Assembly (NCBI GenBank): GCA_949317995.1
Contig: OX439036.1
Span: 21,240,854-21,304,853 of the forward strand
Source: Acholoe squamosa
Lineage: Eukaryota > Annelida > Polychaeta > Phyllodocida > Polynoidae
Length of the DNA stretch: 64,000 bases
Direction of reading: 5' to 3'
Shown here: positions 23,600-35,106 of the stretch, piece after piece
How the letters are laid out: the number at the start of each line of letters is the position of its first letter
How positions within the stretch are numbered: the first letter of the stretch is position 1
Translations under genes and position numbers: made by a program
Notes under the pieces: generated by a model
The model's database searches: none
What the model was told of the DNA's origin: nothing
Seen by the model: the letters and a program-made list of their open reading frames with translations, nothing else

Positions 23600-24581
23600 T
23601 TTTCACACAGTCACTCGAAGATGGATCATACAAACATTAAAATATCCAAAGTAAGGCCCTGGTTTGCCTCATAGATGCCATGGAAACTGTCCCATATCAT
23701 TCCTACGTCGTCTGGATTGCAGAATATAAGTTAAGTAATGAGGTTTCGTGGTTAAACTGCTGAATGCTGCGCTCCGTCCTCCCCACACTAGTTCAGCCCA
23801 GTGTCATTGTTTATTAGTACTTATGATAGGATATTATGCATTTGGAGCTTATTTCCTATTTTCAGTTGTACACACCAACCTATGTTTGATGAGTAATTAC
23901 AGCAAAACTATCGGGGATATTTTATCTCAAGATATCTCATTTTAAAGCCCATGATTTAAACCTTAAAAAGCCATTTCCCCCCAGGAGGCATTTTTTCCCT
24001 CACCTGGCCACATTTGTGTATGTAATATTGTTATGACAGACAGCCAAGTTAAGATAATACATTGTATGGTATTATCTGAATAACATCTGGGATGATATGA
24101 TTCTGTTGATTATTAATCAAAGGGATAGCGGCAAGAAAACAAGATCCACTTGTCATTTATTTTTCCAAATAGAAGAAAGCAACATTCAAGCCATATAGCC
24201 ACCCATAATGCATCTTAAAATTAAAAAAAAATGTCTTTAATTCATAGACATCTTCCTGGTGTAGTGACATTCCAATAATCACAAGATTAGAGACATCATA
24301 GATTCCTAAAAAGAGTTTTGAATTTATACCCTGTTTTGTTTTACTTTATTTTTCTTTGAGCAATGGAAAAAAAATCTATTCCCCTTATATATGAGATTTG
24401 TGTAAGCTTATACCACAGTTGAGGGCAAGATAGAAACAAAAGCATGTTGTGTGTACCCTTATAACCCCACATACATGCTTGACTGAGCAACCGTGACATA
24501 AACTCCAGGTATAAACTGCAGTGCACAACTTTGTGGTAAGCATCCACCTGCCAGATACCCTGTGAACTATTTCCCATACAG
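23600..24581. other. No gene recognised
   Basis: Short frames only, none protein-like. Confidence 0.5.
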
Positions 24582-24905
24582 TAGACCTTGATTACAGAGG
24601 TGAGGAGCTACTTTGCCAAAGTACCACCTCACATCCATAATCAAGGTCTATACATAGCAAATAGAGCTGGCAGAGGGCAGCACTTGTCCTTTGGTTTCCT
24701 CGTGAACCCTTTCGAGGAGAAACGGTATGATCGGAAGTGTGTCCCTGGTTCCAGCGAAAGTTTACTGCTCATATTTTACAAGCGAAAATGGCGCCACGTT
24801 AGCGCTTCTCCCCGAAAGACGTAACCTGGTTTCCTACCCTTATAGCATATGGATAACACCTACACAGACTCAACATGGTAACCAGTCCACGCCCATGATT
24901 GAAAC
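24582..24905 (+). repeat. Dispersed repeat with internal hairpin, copy 1
   Basis: It begins with an inverted repeat (AGACCTTGATTACAGAGG with its diverged complement near 24645), followed by GGCAGAGGGCAGCACTTG and later TAGCATATGGATAACACC and GTAACCAGTCCACGCCC. The same order occurs in reverse at 42984-43180. Copy 1 has about 90 extra bases in the middle. No coding. Confidence 0.75.
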
Positions 24906-25098
24906 ATGCAGTTACAGCCTTCTTGCACTAAGGCGACGATATCAACTCCATAAGTTCAGCATGATGCTTGGCTGTAGCACTGACGAGTGTCTTGTCAATG
25001 CTACATTTATGCATCATACCGATAAAGGAGCTTATAGCATTTAGCAGCCTTTGAGGGATTAAAAGGGTATAGTATCCAAGTCATGTGCAGGTGTACTG

Positions 25099-25449
25099 CA
25101 GGGGCGTAGGAAAAGGGGGGGGCCAGGGGGGCCTGGGCCCCCCAATCATGAAGGAGGTGGGGCCTGAGTATGTCTGGGCCCCCCCCCAATATTTTCCAAG
25201 AACTCATAAACACAATGGAAAAGAAGCTAAAACTTTACATCTCAAATTAGATTATTATGGTGATGTCATAGGGAGAATGGGGGTCTGAGCCTAAAGTCAG
25301 ATCCAAAATTTAGCAAAAATCACTTTTCTATATGAATTCTAAATACGCATATATAGACGCCATCACGCATCAGCCTACAATTCAAGGTAGTCGCGATGGT
25401 GCCCTCGCCGGGCCCCCCCCCCAATGAAGATTTGCTTCCTACGCCTCTG
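25099..25449. mobile_element. MITE with CAGGGGCGTAGGAA ends
   Basis: The left end CAGGGGCGTAGGAA and the right end TTCCTACGCCTCTG are inverted repeats with one mismatch. TACTG flanks both ends (25094-25098 and 25450-25454), a likely target-site duplication. The interior has G-rich and C-rich blocks and no transposase. Confidence 0.75.
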
Positions 25450-25454
25450 TACTG

Positions 25455-26830
25455 TGTGTTTCTATTTGTGTGGTTCTCTGAAACTGTCTGTATCTGTGAT
25501 GTGCCAGGTTATCACTTTATAGAACAGCTTGTGTAAGACCCTCTGTCCTCACAGTATGGCTTAACAGCTTAATACACCTGGAGGCTATTTCCTAACAGGC
25601 TACGATTGCACCTCCGAGTCGTTGAACTTTTAAGTCGTAGTGCTGTGTGTGACCGTAGTGCATTGAGAAAAGACCTACTCCTGAGTGCCTTAAAGGCCCC
25701 TCTCTCTTATGGTTTCCTTCAGACAGCCACTGACTGATTGAATCCCTTTGCTCTGATTATCGTGTCACCCTCTTGGCTCTATAAAACACGTGTTTGTATC
25801 ATTTGTTCCCTTGTTTCAGCTCTTACTTCGCTTCGGTGACCCTATCAGTAGCAGTTTCCTCATTTCTTCCCCTGTAGCCAGCCAGTATCAAAGAGATTTA
25901 TCATCTCAGCAATGATTTCCAACATCATAAATCGCTCAAAATGCTTTGGCAAAAGAATGTTCAGAGGCAACAGAGAAAAAAAACCCTTGTGTCTATGGTC
26001 AGATTAATCGTTACATATACCCTCTAGAAGACGGCTGGGCCTCCCTAGCCCACTTAAAAGGGTCCATTTCTCCTCTTTCCTATCCCCTCAGGATGTGTGT
26101 GGTGCACATATGCGTGGGCACTGACACATTCCTTTGTGAAATTGTGTAATGTAGTTCTCGTCATGAATATGATCTTAGCTGTCGAAATGGCGTTAACCCT
26201 CTATTACTCACTCACTCTAGAAGACGGTGACAGAGAGTGAAGTGTTATCTGCACTCCCTGCCATGTGGGCTACTATGTAGGTTTAGGTGCATGTTCGTGC
26301 TAATTGCCTTTTCATCAGAGAGGCACTTCAAAGATATCTTGACCTGCAACTAGCGATGAGAGGTCCTTGGATCCATCCTCCTTTACAATCCTGAAGTTGC
26401 ATGTGGCTTCCTATACTGATAATTGCTTACGGATAACTATAGATCCCCCTACACCAGTCCCCTCCCTTTCTATTTGTCTCCATTCTCTACTGTATTATAT
26501 GGTGTCCTTTGGACATGACACCTTATACAAAATGGGCAATTTTAATTAGGCCTACTCTAATATAGTGGCTCATGGACATGACACCTTATAACACAATGGA
26601 CCCTCAGAATTAGGCCTAGTATACAGTGTGCTATCACCATAATATCTCACACACAATGGGCCTTGGGAATTGGGCTTGCTTTATGCACAGTGGATTCAAG
26701 TCATACCAGAATTGCCATAGGAAACCTACTGGGATTTTAAGTCCATGTGCTCTGTGCGATCGTAGTACCTTAGTAATCACCTTCTCATCCCTATCCCATA
26801 TTCTGCCTTGAGTATTGCATTTGGTGTATT
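25455..26830. other. No gene recognised
   Basis: Mixed-composition sequence. Repeated ATGACACCTTATA near 26515 and 26580, with AATTAGGCCTA, gives a weak tandem pattern. No protein-like frame was found. Confidence 0.45.
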
Positions 26831-27071
26831 GCCAGGGCTCCACTAGGCGGCATGGGGCAGCAGTGTCACAGGCGGCACAGATTTGGGGTATCCTTTCTGC
26901 TGGCCAAGACAGGAATGTAGTGTTTTGCGTCAGTGTCGCGGCACTTTCGCGGCGAAATTGCTGTGACATTCATGCGAAATGCTGCGTTCCTGTCTTGGCC
27001 AGCAGAAAGGATACCCCAAACTTGTGCCGCCTGTGACGCTGCTGCCCCATGCCGCCTAGTGGAGCTTGGGC
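26831..27071. mobile_element. Long palindromic MITE, copy 1
   Basis: The whole element is an imperfect palindrome: GGGCTCCACTAGGCGGCATG, GGGGTATCCTTTCTGCTGGC and TGTCTTGGCCAGCAGAAAGG recur in inverted order around a centre near 26950. A second copy lies at 42380-42630. The ends are hAT-like (CAGGGCTCC on the left), but no 8-bp duplication is clear. Confidence 0.8.
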
Positions 27072-27758
27072 TTAAGACCCAACATGCCCCGGGGCTTTAG
27101 GGCTGACCCAGGATGCATTATCAACCATCTCGCCAGGTGCCAGATCAAGCAATTGCCGGGCCTCTGAGAGTATATATGCTAAACCTAATTTTATAGTGAC
27201 ATAAGTAATGCGAGTGGAGCCTGCTAAAGAGTGGGCCATGTATATTAGGCTTGCTCTTCTAGTTCCACCTGTAGGGTTCATGTTTGAACCTGCACAGAAT
27301 CAATGCACACATCACAGGATGTATGGAGGGTACTGTAGAGGGAGGGGCTAGACAATATGCACTCAGGATCTAAGTAGCCTACCTTCATCTAGATCAAAGC
27401 ACCAGGTCAAAATGTGCTACTATGTGGTACTACCTTATGAAAAAGATGCCTGTGAATGGAATATAGTAGATCTTTTTATCATTGTGGGGGTACCTCTAGA
27501 CGTGAAATAAATAATGTTCTCATGTCAAAAAGCTGAAATGATGGCTCTGGGCTGCCCAGGAGGAATTATTAAACAGTGGCGGTGCTCGATGGGAGGCAAG
27601 CTGGAGGAATGACGACAGTGTGGCAGGTGGAGAGGTGACGTGGAAAGATGCAAAATGATATGATTTTGAATCAGACAAAGACAATTAAAGACAAACTATG
27701 ATGCAAGATGATGCAGTACAGAGACAGGTGTGAGAATGAACAATATACCATCGCCTTT
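27072..27758. other. No gene recognised
   Basis: No protein-like frame or repeat was noticed. Confidence 0.45.
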
Positions 27759-27888
27759 GTGCAAGAAGCTTGTACCTAAATCTGGGTCTACATCCCGGTC
27801 TACACGCGGTAAAAGGTACCTCTGTGAGGGGCCTCACAGAGGTACCTTTTACCTTGTTGACCCAGACGCAGTTACAACTTTCTTGCAC
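27759..27888. repeat. Foldback with a perfect 22-bp core
   Basis: The arms 27808-27829 (GGTAAAAGGTACCTCTGTGA plus two bases) and 27832-27853 are perfectly complementary with a 2-base gap. The outer arms (GTGCAAGAA...TCTGGGTC on the left, and its complement at about 27857-27888) are clearly diverged. It is likely a MITE whose centre was recently homogenised. Confidence 0.75.
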
Positions 27889-29554
27889 TATGACGACAAT
27901 ATAATAACATCAGGAGGGCGTTTCAGACGTGTCCGCAGATGACTTAATTTAACTGCGGGAACGATTTTGCGTTCCAGGGAAGCCTCCACAGATTGCTAGG
28001 TGTTCCAGAGTTGCCTGGGTATATCTATGGGAAAGTTCCATGATAAAAATCCCATTAACAGGGGTCAATCTGTCACCTCCTATTTAGGTGGTTATTAATC
28101 TTAGTTTGATAGGAGAATCTGATACTAGCTTACCCAAATCTCTACCACTTCTTAATAGTATCCTTTTATGAAATCACAAAAAAAAGATGGGATTAAAATC
28201 GGTCGGGAACAATTTTTTGAAAATTTTGTTTCTAAAAAGTGACACGTCATCTATGGAGGGCTTTTATATTTAGTCTACTAAATCGGTAATCTGCTTCTCT
28301 GGTGTTACATTCTACATAATTGTTCACTTATACTAGAATCCAGATAGAATAATGATTAACACGGTGCTTTCTATCTTAAATTTATTTCATTCAGCGTTTA
28401 CTATGTATTTTACGAATTTGTTTATAAAATTTACAAGACACTGTTTGCCACTTGAAACATGTAAAGGCAGTAATTATCAAATCATTTGCTGAAATCTGAA
28501 ATCGTTGATATAGCACAGGGAAGGATATGTAATGTCCAAATGTAAAAAATATGGTTCCAGATGTTATTTGATAGCTGACAGGACACTGTGGAAATGCTGA
28601 AAGGTTGATCGAGTTATATACAGAGAAATATGGCTTATATGCGCTATGCAGTTCAAGAAATAATTATGTAAGGAAATGATAGTTACTACCATGGTTTACT
28701 ATGCCTATAGTAACTACCCACAGATTGAGGGCTGGTCGAGTTATAGCACATCTAAAATATTGAAATATATTACTCATTTAATGTTTTTTTTTTATCTTTT
28801 CCTCAAAGCCCGAGGTATGGCACCACTCTTGATTACCATACAAAATGTTTCACTATGAGTTTATGAAGATCATTATCATTATCTACTCTTTCATGACATA
28901 ACCTCCTCCACGCACAGTTTGATGCATTAGTCCGAAAGGTGTTTACAAATTATCATATCGCCTTCAAATAAAACGGTTTAACTGTCAATTTCATGCAAAG
29001 GGCCATATACATTTTCAGACCCACCTTCATTAAGAATACACACATCATGACGTGGTACTGACCAACTATGAAACTAGCACAATTTTTATATTTTTCATAT
29101 AATATATCTATGGAATAATTTACATAGGCCCTATGATACTCTAGAAATATAATACTTAGTACCTTCAGGACCAATCATACTTCAACCTATAAGGTTTATC
29201 ATTACCATCGTGAATCAATTCAACGCTTCTGTGATGAAAACCTGTCCAACCTGCAGATTACTGGTCTATTTAGGAAATAAAAATTCCCTTAACGCTGCCA
29301 AACTGCCCAATTCATAGCAGGTGCCCCTCCAACATACAGTTTAGGCACCTCGAGTACTTACGAAAGGCTAGGCCCTGTACTTTGGGAGCTCTTTATATAC
29401 ATAAACACCTCATTAGTTGAAACGTGGGCCATTACCACCCGTCAGCATCATCCATCTATACTTGGCCTATATCCCACCACGAGCTCCTAATTCTCCACAC
29501 AAATATATATGCTGACTCGTCACATTTTCTCCTTCCTCTGAGCTGCTCACTCGA
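27889..29554. other. No gene recognised; probable 3' flank of the KCNE-like gene
   Basis: AT-rich with no convincing frame. If the gene at 29555-31011 is real, its 3' untranslated region lies at the right edge on the minus strand. Confidence 0.4.
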
Positions 29555-29719
29555 TCACACATCATGCTCAGGGATCTGCTCAAGCAGACAAGGCTCCTTC
29601 ATCCCAGTCATCTTCATCACATTGAATTTGTTCTGTCTCTTTTCCTCCAGGTCCTTCCTCTTTAGGTACTCCTCAAAGTAGTTCTCGCTCATCAAGCCAT
29701 GCCGCCTCGTCCTCCGCAT
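29555..29719 (-). CDS. KCNE-like potassium-channel beta subunit, coding exon 2
   Basis: On the minus strand a splice acceptor (TATCTCGCTCAG) is followed at 29719 by 54 codons and a TGA at 29557-29555. It reads MRRTRRHGLMSENYFEEYLK, KRKDLEEKRQNK, then MKEPCLLEQIPEHDV. It joins exon 1 in phase 0. The basic stretch just after the membrane segment followed by SENYFEEYL aligns in layout with the juxtamembrane R-S-K-K...S-N-D-P-F region of KCNE proteins, which lies in the cytoplasm and contacts the channel. The exon is too short to be noticed as an ORF. The two-exon product would be 118 residues, within the KCNE size range (about 100-180). Family identity is an inference from topology and spacing. 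Confidence 0.65.
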   Translation of the reverse strand: MRRTRRHGLMSENYFEEYLKRKDLEEKRQNKFNVMKMTGMKEPCLLEQIPEHDV

Positions 29720-29786
29720 CTGAGCGAGATAATTTGATAAAGATTACAGGGATAGCGAAGGCTAATGAGGTGTATTAGATAATGAT

Positions 29787-29907
<121 letters not shown>

Positions 29908-30029
29908 ATATGAACACTAGAGCATCACATGTATGTCATATTGAACGCTGCTAGATAGGAAGAGTAAGATTGAAGCCATAACACTATACTACTTATTTGG
30001 GTCCACGAGATCATTAATCAACCATCGCC

Positions 30030-30159
30030 TGTCACACGCTCATATTTCACTGTACCAATTACATCCAACCCATGACACAATCAGAACCCATACCCTGCCA
30101 CACACTCACATTTCCTGTACTACTTACATCCAAACCATGACACCCATGTATACACCCTG

Positions 30160-30209
<50 letters not shown>

Positions 30210-30358
30210 TTCACGCTCATGTATACACCCTGTCACACACTCACAGTTCACTGTACTAATTATATCCAAACCATGACACAATCAGATCCCATACCCTGCA
30301 CCACACTCACATTTCACTGTAATACTTACATCCAAACCACAACACCCATGTATACACC

Positions 30359-30399
<41 letters not shown>

Positions 30400-30600
30400 A
30401 TTTCATGTACTACTTACATCCAAACAATGACACCCATGTACACACCCTGTCACACACTCACATTTCACTGTACTACTTACATCCAAACCATGACACAATC
30501 AAAACCCATACCCTGCCACATACTCACATTTCATGTACTACTTACATCCAAACCATGACACCCATGTAGACACCCTGCCACACACACCCATACTGTGACA
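30030..30600. repeat. Minisatellite with (CA)n tracts
   Basis: Units of roughly 60-110 bp share ACTTACATCCAAACCATGAC, CCCTGCCACACACTCACA and TTTCACTGTACTA. (CA)n runs lie at about 30163-30208 and 30361-30398. The frame reading His-Thr repeats is an artefact. Confidence 0.9.
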
Positions 30601-30799
30601 CTCACTCATAGTTCACTGTACTACTTACACAGAGACTATCATACGCTGCACACACATCTAATACCCATAGTCCACTAGGCCTCTGCCGCATATGTCTTAC
30701 AGAATTTGTATGGCTGAATCAGGCAACGGAGGCCACGTGAACTTTTGGTCTTTGGACCATCTTGACGTAGTCCATTCCCTGGGAGTCCATTCATCTTAC

Positions 30800-31011
30800 C
30801 TGGAGTGCTATTAGCATCATGAGTGCCAGGGCATAGAAGGCAATGACGACTACCACATAGATGACCTCAGGGGGTCCTGTCTCCCGGGGTGTGGCTGGCC
30901 GACCCCCCTGATGCTTCAACATGGCCGTGATGATCTCTGTCAGATTATCAGACAGGATCCTCAGCGTCCCATTGACACCGTTACGCTGCATCGTTATGAC
31001 GTCACGGCGTC
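30800..31011 (-). CDS. KCNE-like potassium-channel beta subunit, coding exon 1
   Basis: Minus strand. A pyrimidine-rich acceptor (CTTTTCTACATATTACAG) precedes the exon at 31011. ATG is at 30991-30989, giving 64 codons to CAG at 30800, followed by the donor GTAAGA. The protein begins MQRNGVNGTLRILSDNLTEI: N-glycosylation sequons at N7 and N16, an amphipathic stretch, no signal peptide, then one membrane segment at residues 43-63 (EVIYVVVVIAFYALALM...). An extracellular glycosylated N-terminus, a single pass with an internal FYA and a basic flank after it match KCNE (MinK/MiRP) subunits, which modulate KCNQ and other voltage-gated potassium channels. Vertebrate KCNE coding regions are usually one exon, so the intron right after the membrane segment is notable. 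It could also be another small single-pass protein. Confidence 0.65.
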
Positions 31012-31044
31012 CTGTAATATGTAGAAAAGGAGATTAATATATAT

Positions 31045-31210
31045 TTATAGCCTGAATTGTAAATCAGCAGTACATACCAGTGTACTGCGTACAGGGCAAT
31101 CTACTGTAGGGTCTATGGATTTGTACTAGCAGCAAGTCCTAGTGTTGTCCAAAAATACACTGCATTATGCTGTAAATAGGGTCGCACAGTCTGAGAATGT
31201 ATGGCAAAAG
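31045..31210. repeat. Dispersed repeat, copy 1
   Basis: TGTAAATCAGCAGTA, ATGGATTTGTACTAGCAGCA, CCAAAAATACACTGCA and TGTACTGT-like text recur in the same order at 61240-61385. The family is unknown. Confidence 0.65.
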
Positions 31211-32002
31211 CTTGGTTTACCTGGATCAAAAATCTACGGTATACATTGGTGGTAAAACCTTTTATTTCATATTTGGGCTCTTCCTCAGATCTTCCCCCGA
31301 AAGTGTCCTGAAAAGAAACATTTCCGAAAATTCACAACCCGTAGTGGTAACTCATGGACTCGCCTAAATTGGGAAGTAATTGACTAGAATCCATACTATT
31401 TTCAAAATTGAAGAAAAATTATTCGGGTTGACCGTCTTTCGCTGGGCAATGTCAGGTTATCTTAAAAGCACATAATCTCAGTGTGATATGAACAATGGTT
31501 ATTTTATTGCTACGCCTCCATGACATGCTCTATGGACGTCCTATATTCCATAATTAAAATTAGAGGACATCAATGCTCCAGCGATGTCTCATTAGATTAT
31601 CGCTAGTATGAAGATATTCTAACATTCCAACTGTAACTGTATGATAGAAAATTACATGACCTATATACCTAAACATCTATGTAATTGAACATCTTGAAGC
31701 CCATCAGCTGCCTCACAAGGCTGTTTTAATCCCCACAGCTGTATAGAGGGATTGTCCGTTTGGTTAACCCTCGAAAGACATACTGTATACTGTGGTCATA
31801 GATATTTTCACTGGTATGAATTTTCACGGAAATTACAAAAAGCACTATTTCATGTGTATTTGAATTCACGGATTTTCAGAATCAATAATGATATTATCAA
31901 AAGTTACTGAATGTACTGATGACTGGTGGATATAGAGGTTCGATAACCAATTTGAGGCAAAATTCTTGGCAAACCTAAATCTTATGTCTGGTACAAACAG
32001 TA
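31211..32002. other. No gene recognised
   Basis: This may include upstream exons or the promoter of the KCNE-like gene, which I cannot locate. Confidence 0.35.
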
Positions 32003-32099
32003 CCCAGTGGGCACACAACATATATCAATGTTGATTCAATGTTGATCTTTGTTGATCAACAATATTTGAACATTGATTCAACACTATGTGCCCACTGGG
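32003..32099. mobile_element. Short palindromic MITE, CCCAGTGGGCACA ends, TA target
   Basis: CCCAGTGGGCACA at the left and TGTGCCCACTGGG at the right are perfect inverted repeats, flanked by TA on both sides. The 97-bp interior is rich in TTGAT/ATCAA and nearly palindromic. Short MITEs with this type of end are widespread in animals. Confidence 0.85.
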
Positions 32100-32348
32100 T
32101 AGCCATTGTTTGTTCGTAATAGTTTTCACAGTAATTGTGGTCTGGCATCCTAAGGGACAGTGCATCAAGGTGCTAAATGCTTTGAAGTATGACCCCCCCC
32201 CCTCCACACAAAGTGTAGGCCTACATACTCGGTTAGGGAAAGTTACTTCCCTTGGATGTTGTAGAAATGTTTACTATGGACATGAATTCACAGACTTTTA
32301 AATTCACTGAAATAAGCGAAAATATGTACAGAGCGAAATAATCTATGA

Positions 32349-32448
32349 CCACAGTACCTAGCACACCTCGTTTATAAGACATGTCCTGAATCTAAGGACA
32401 TGCTCTAAGACGCATGATAAGGTACACATATACGCGAGATACTTTGGT
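32349..32448. mobile_element. Possible decayed pogo-like MITE
   Basis: CACCTCGTTTATAAG on the left and TACGCGAGATACTTTGGTA on the right resemble the inverted ends of the MITEs at 6513 and 59767. The match is weak. Confidence 0.3.
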
Positions 32449-32654
32449 AAAAGTACCAGAGAAGGAAAACATTAGTCTAGTGCTTCAATGCTCTACCGTC
32501 ATGAACAAGAATGGGCGAATGGATCACGTCACGTCAACATGTATTTGATCAGGAAGTCATTTCTGTAACACTTCCGTCCTTAATGGGTTGATGGCCGATA
32601 CATAATAGGTTCTGGCCTGTTAAGGTACTTAGTCTCTGGATGCCATTTCTTAAC

Positions 32655-33135
32655 ACATTGCACGTTATTGAAACATTAAAACGTTAAAAACGTTATTCAA
32701 ATGTTAAAAACATAATCAAAATGACGTTTCTAATGTTAAAATGAAAAATATCATTTTGAACGTTAAAATGTCATTTTGATGTTTTAACGTTTTTAACATT
32801 TAAATAATGTTTTCAACATTTTAATGTTTGAATAACGTTTTTAATGTTTGAATAACGTTTTCAACATTTTAACATTTGAATAACTTTTTAACATTTGAAT
32901 AATGTTTTTAATGTTTGAATAATGTTTCAAATGTTGAAATGATATTTCAAAGGTTAAAATGAAAAATATCATTTGAACATTTGAAATGTCATTTTGATGA
33001 GGTTTTTGACATTCAAATAATGTTTTCAACGTTGAAATTACATTTCCAGCATAGGATGATGCTTCGAATGTCAAAAGTGTCAAAGTGACAAAATATTTTT
33101 TTTTAACATTGAAATGATGTTCCTAATGTCTAAAT
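32655..33135. repeat. AACGTT/AATGTT-rich degenerate repeat
   Basis: Dozens of variants of GTTTTTAATGTTTGAATAAC and its complement, mostly spaced about 20 bp apart. It may be the expanded interior of a MITE like that at 32003. Non-coding. Confidence 0.8.
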
Positions 33136-34140
33136 AACATGGCTGTAATTCTCCATTGAAGTTTCAAATCCTAGCCAACCGATCACCATTTCAGTGAGTC
33201 CCAAATAGTACGAGACAAGAGGTGAACAAGAACATTCTGCAGTCGCGTCTTTTCCCATAGTTAGTAGTATAAGCAATTCCAACATCAGGTAGGCGAGTGT
33301 AGAAGGTAGTCCAAGCTGGCCCAAATGTCCCATAGTTATGGTGCTGTACTGTAGAGATAGTGAAAATAAAACAAGACAGGCTGGGGTGAGTAGCTGAAAC
33401 CAAAGGATGTACTTGAAATTGGTTAATAACAGGTGAGTAGAGTTGGTTTGGTCTTAGTCTGTTCTTTTTATCATATCTGTCACATGTGAAAACAACAAGA
33501 CATTCATTGGCAAAGTTGGGTTTCATACATCGAATCTACGGACTGAGAGTCCTGTGCCCTAATCACTACCCCATGTGTGGTCAGGTGCAGGATAGGGGTG
33601 AAGAGGTAAGAAAATGTAAGGGTCTTGAACTCTTGGGGCTTTTTATATGCCAGGTGCACCTTATACACAAGAGATTGCAGAAGTATACATTCAATGTGTG
33701 AAAATATCCTGCAGTATTGGTTGCTGGACACAAGTGGTTTAAAATGTATGGTTCATGGTATTTATTGTTTAGCTTTACCAAAGGTTGTAACAGGGTACCA
33801 CCCTTTCCTAAGAGCTTCCCCTAGGGTTAAAACAGGGTATTTCTGCTGATACATCCGTAGGAAAACTTTTTTTGATTTTGGTAAAAAGTACAGAAAAGTA
33901 GGGAAAAGTTGAGGAATTAAGTCATTTTGGCCTACTGATTATATGGAAAACGTATATTTGTACAGTATGTAGAAGTGTAAAAACCAAAAAGTATGGGTCA
34001 GTATACGGTTTCCAGTGCTGATTTGACTTAAAATAGCTTTCACTACCCATTTTGTATGAAAAAAGTAGAGAAAATTATACAGATTTGCCCTAAGATTTTA
34101 CGGAAAGTATGTGAGTCAGCAAGCAGAAATGGGGGTTCCT
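33136..34140. other. No gene recognised
   Basis: Overlapping short frames on both strands at 33130-33850 lack any recognisable motif. Confidence 0.4.
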
Positions 34141-34144
34141 GCGG

Positions 34145-34375
34145 GATTTAGTACCTGTTTTAGCCACCAGGGGGCATCACTATATATGGGCTAGAATAGG
34201 AAAAATATGGCTAACACTGTTTTAGGGTACTTTTTCATGGAGAATTCAATGATTTTTGATAAAACATTCTATTTTGGGTGGAAAGGTTCCAACAAGGCAT
34301 GTCAAAAGAACGTTTTTGGGCCTAAATAGGCATTTTTGTTGAATTCTGTTGCCATGGAAACATGATTTTCATTCT
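34145..34375 (+). repeat. Dispersed repeat with a CTCF-like motif, copy 2
   Basis: TTTAGTACCTGTTTTAGCCA, CCACCAGGGGGCAT at 34164-34177 and TTGCCATGGAAACATG near 34350 follow the order seen at 17385-17620. Confidence 0.5.
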
Positions 34376-35034
34376 AAATAGGAAAATAAATGATCTCATT
34401 TGAAGATATGTTTCACCAGGTTTACTATGGTGAAAACAGAACGAAAATACCATTTCTAGTTCAAAAGTTATTGGCAAAAGAATTAAAAAAATATGCTAAT
34501 TTAGCTAATTAGCATAAATTATGCTAATTTTAGATGTATCTCATAACCAATTAGATGTAGAGCTCATTGCCATTCAGGAAATGGTCATAACTACCCATAT
34601 TTAGCAAGCCATTCCTCTAAGAATAACAGGAGTATCTTCTTTTGCAATATATCACTGAAAAGCTAGTGATCTGAATTTTAAAGTTGACTTTTAGCACGGA
34701 GCACCCTTTCTCCTTGCCTCTACACGTATGATCCTATGTATATGGAATTGATGCTTAAACCTCCCTATATATTGGCATGATATAATATCTTCACAGAAAT
34801 CTGGAAATCTGTAAGGCAAGTGGAAAAGAAACATTACGTTATGCTATTACGTGTTAGCGGATTCCTTTGTGGTCTGACCCCTGCTGAAGCTGATACCTTG
34901 CAAGATAAGGACTGATAACAGCGAGCTGTTTGGTACCAGGTATAACGTAATGCACCCTGAAAAGTCTGCACTGAATGAAAGAAATTTTCTCATTGGTCAA
35001 TAATGTATTCTGCTAGGTCGAAATAGGTGTATCC
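34376..35034. other. No gene recognised
   Basis: AT-rich; repeated AATTAGC/GCTAATT near 34495-34530. No signal beyond that. Confidence 0.4.
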
Positions 35035-35106
35035 GGTTCTGTGGTGTAGTGGTTATCACGTCTGCTTTACACGCAGAAGGCCGCGAGTTCGAACCTCGCC
35101 AGAACC
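35035..35106 (+). tRNA. tRNA-Val (anticodon TAC)
   Basis: A full cloverleaf: acceptor GGTTCTG pairs with CAGAACC, anticodon stem TCTGC/GCAGA with loop TTTACAC (anticodon TAC at 35068-35070), and T arm GCGAG-TTCGAAC-CTCGC, all perfectly paired. The A box (TGGTGTAGTGG) and B box (GAGTTCGAACC) are normal. TTTT at 35116-35119 can terminate Pol III. The next base is T rather than the usual discriminator A, which is unusual for tRNA-Val and slightly lowers confidence that it is expressed. Confidence 0.9.

Larger units (their letters stand above)
17775..23600 (-). mobile_element. Decayed LINE with NADAR-bearing ORF1 (minus strand)
   Basis: A non-LTR retrotransposon of about 5.1 kb without its insertion. 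From right to left it has an ORF1 with coiled coil, RRM-like and NADAR parts (23413-21929), an ORF2 endonuclease (21625-20730) and a reverse transcriptase with C-terminal region (20020-18170). The minus-strand 3' end contains AATAAAG near 17780. It is interrupted by a MITE at 20022-20727 and damaged by frameshifts and in-frame stops. The ORF2 C-terminal form (SIEFHGAIAWNSL) fits the CR1/L2 group. The 5' end is estimated. Confidence 0.9.

Noticed and set aside
30219-30569. His/Thr-repeat protein
   Set aside because: Translation of CA tracts and a minisatellite within the KCNE-like intron.
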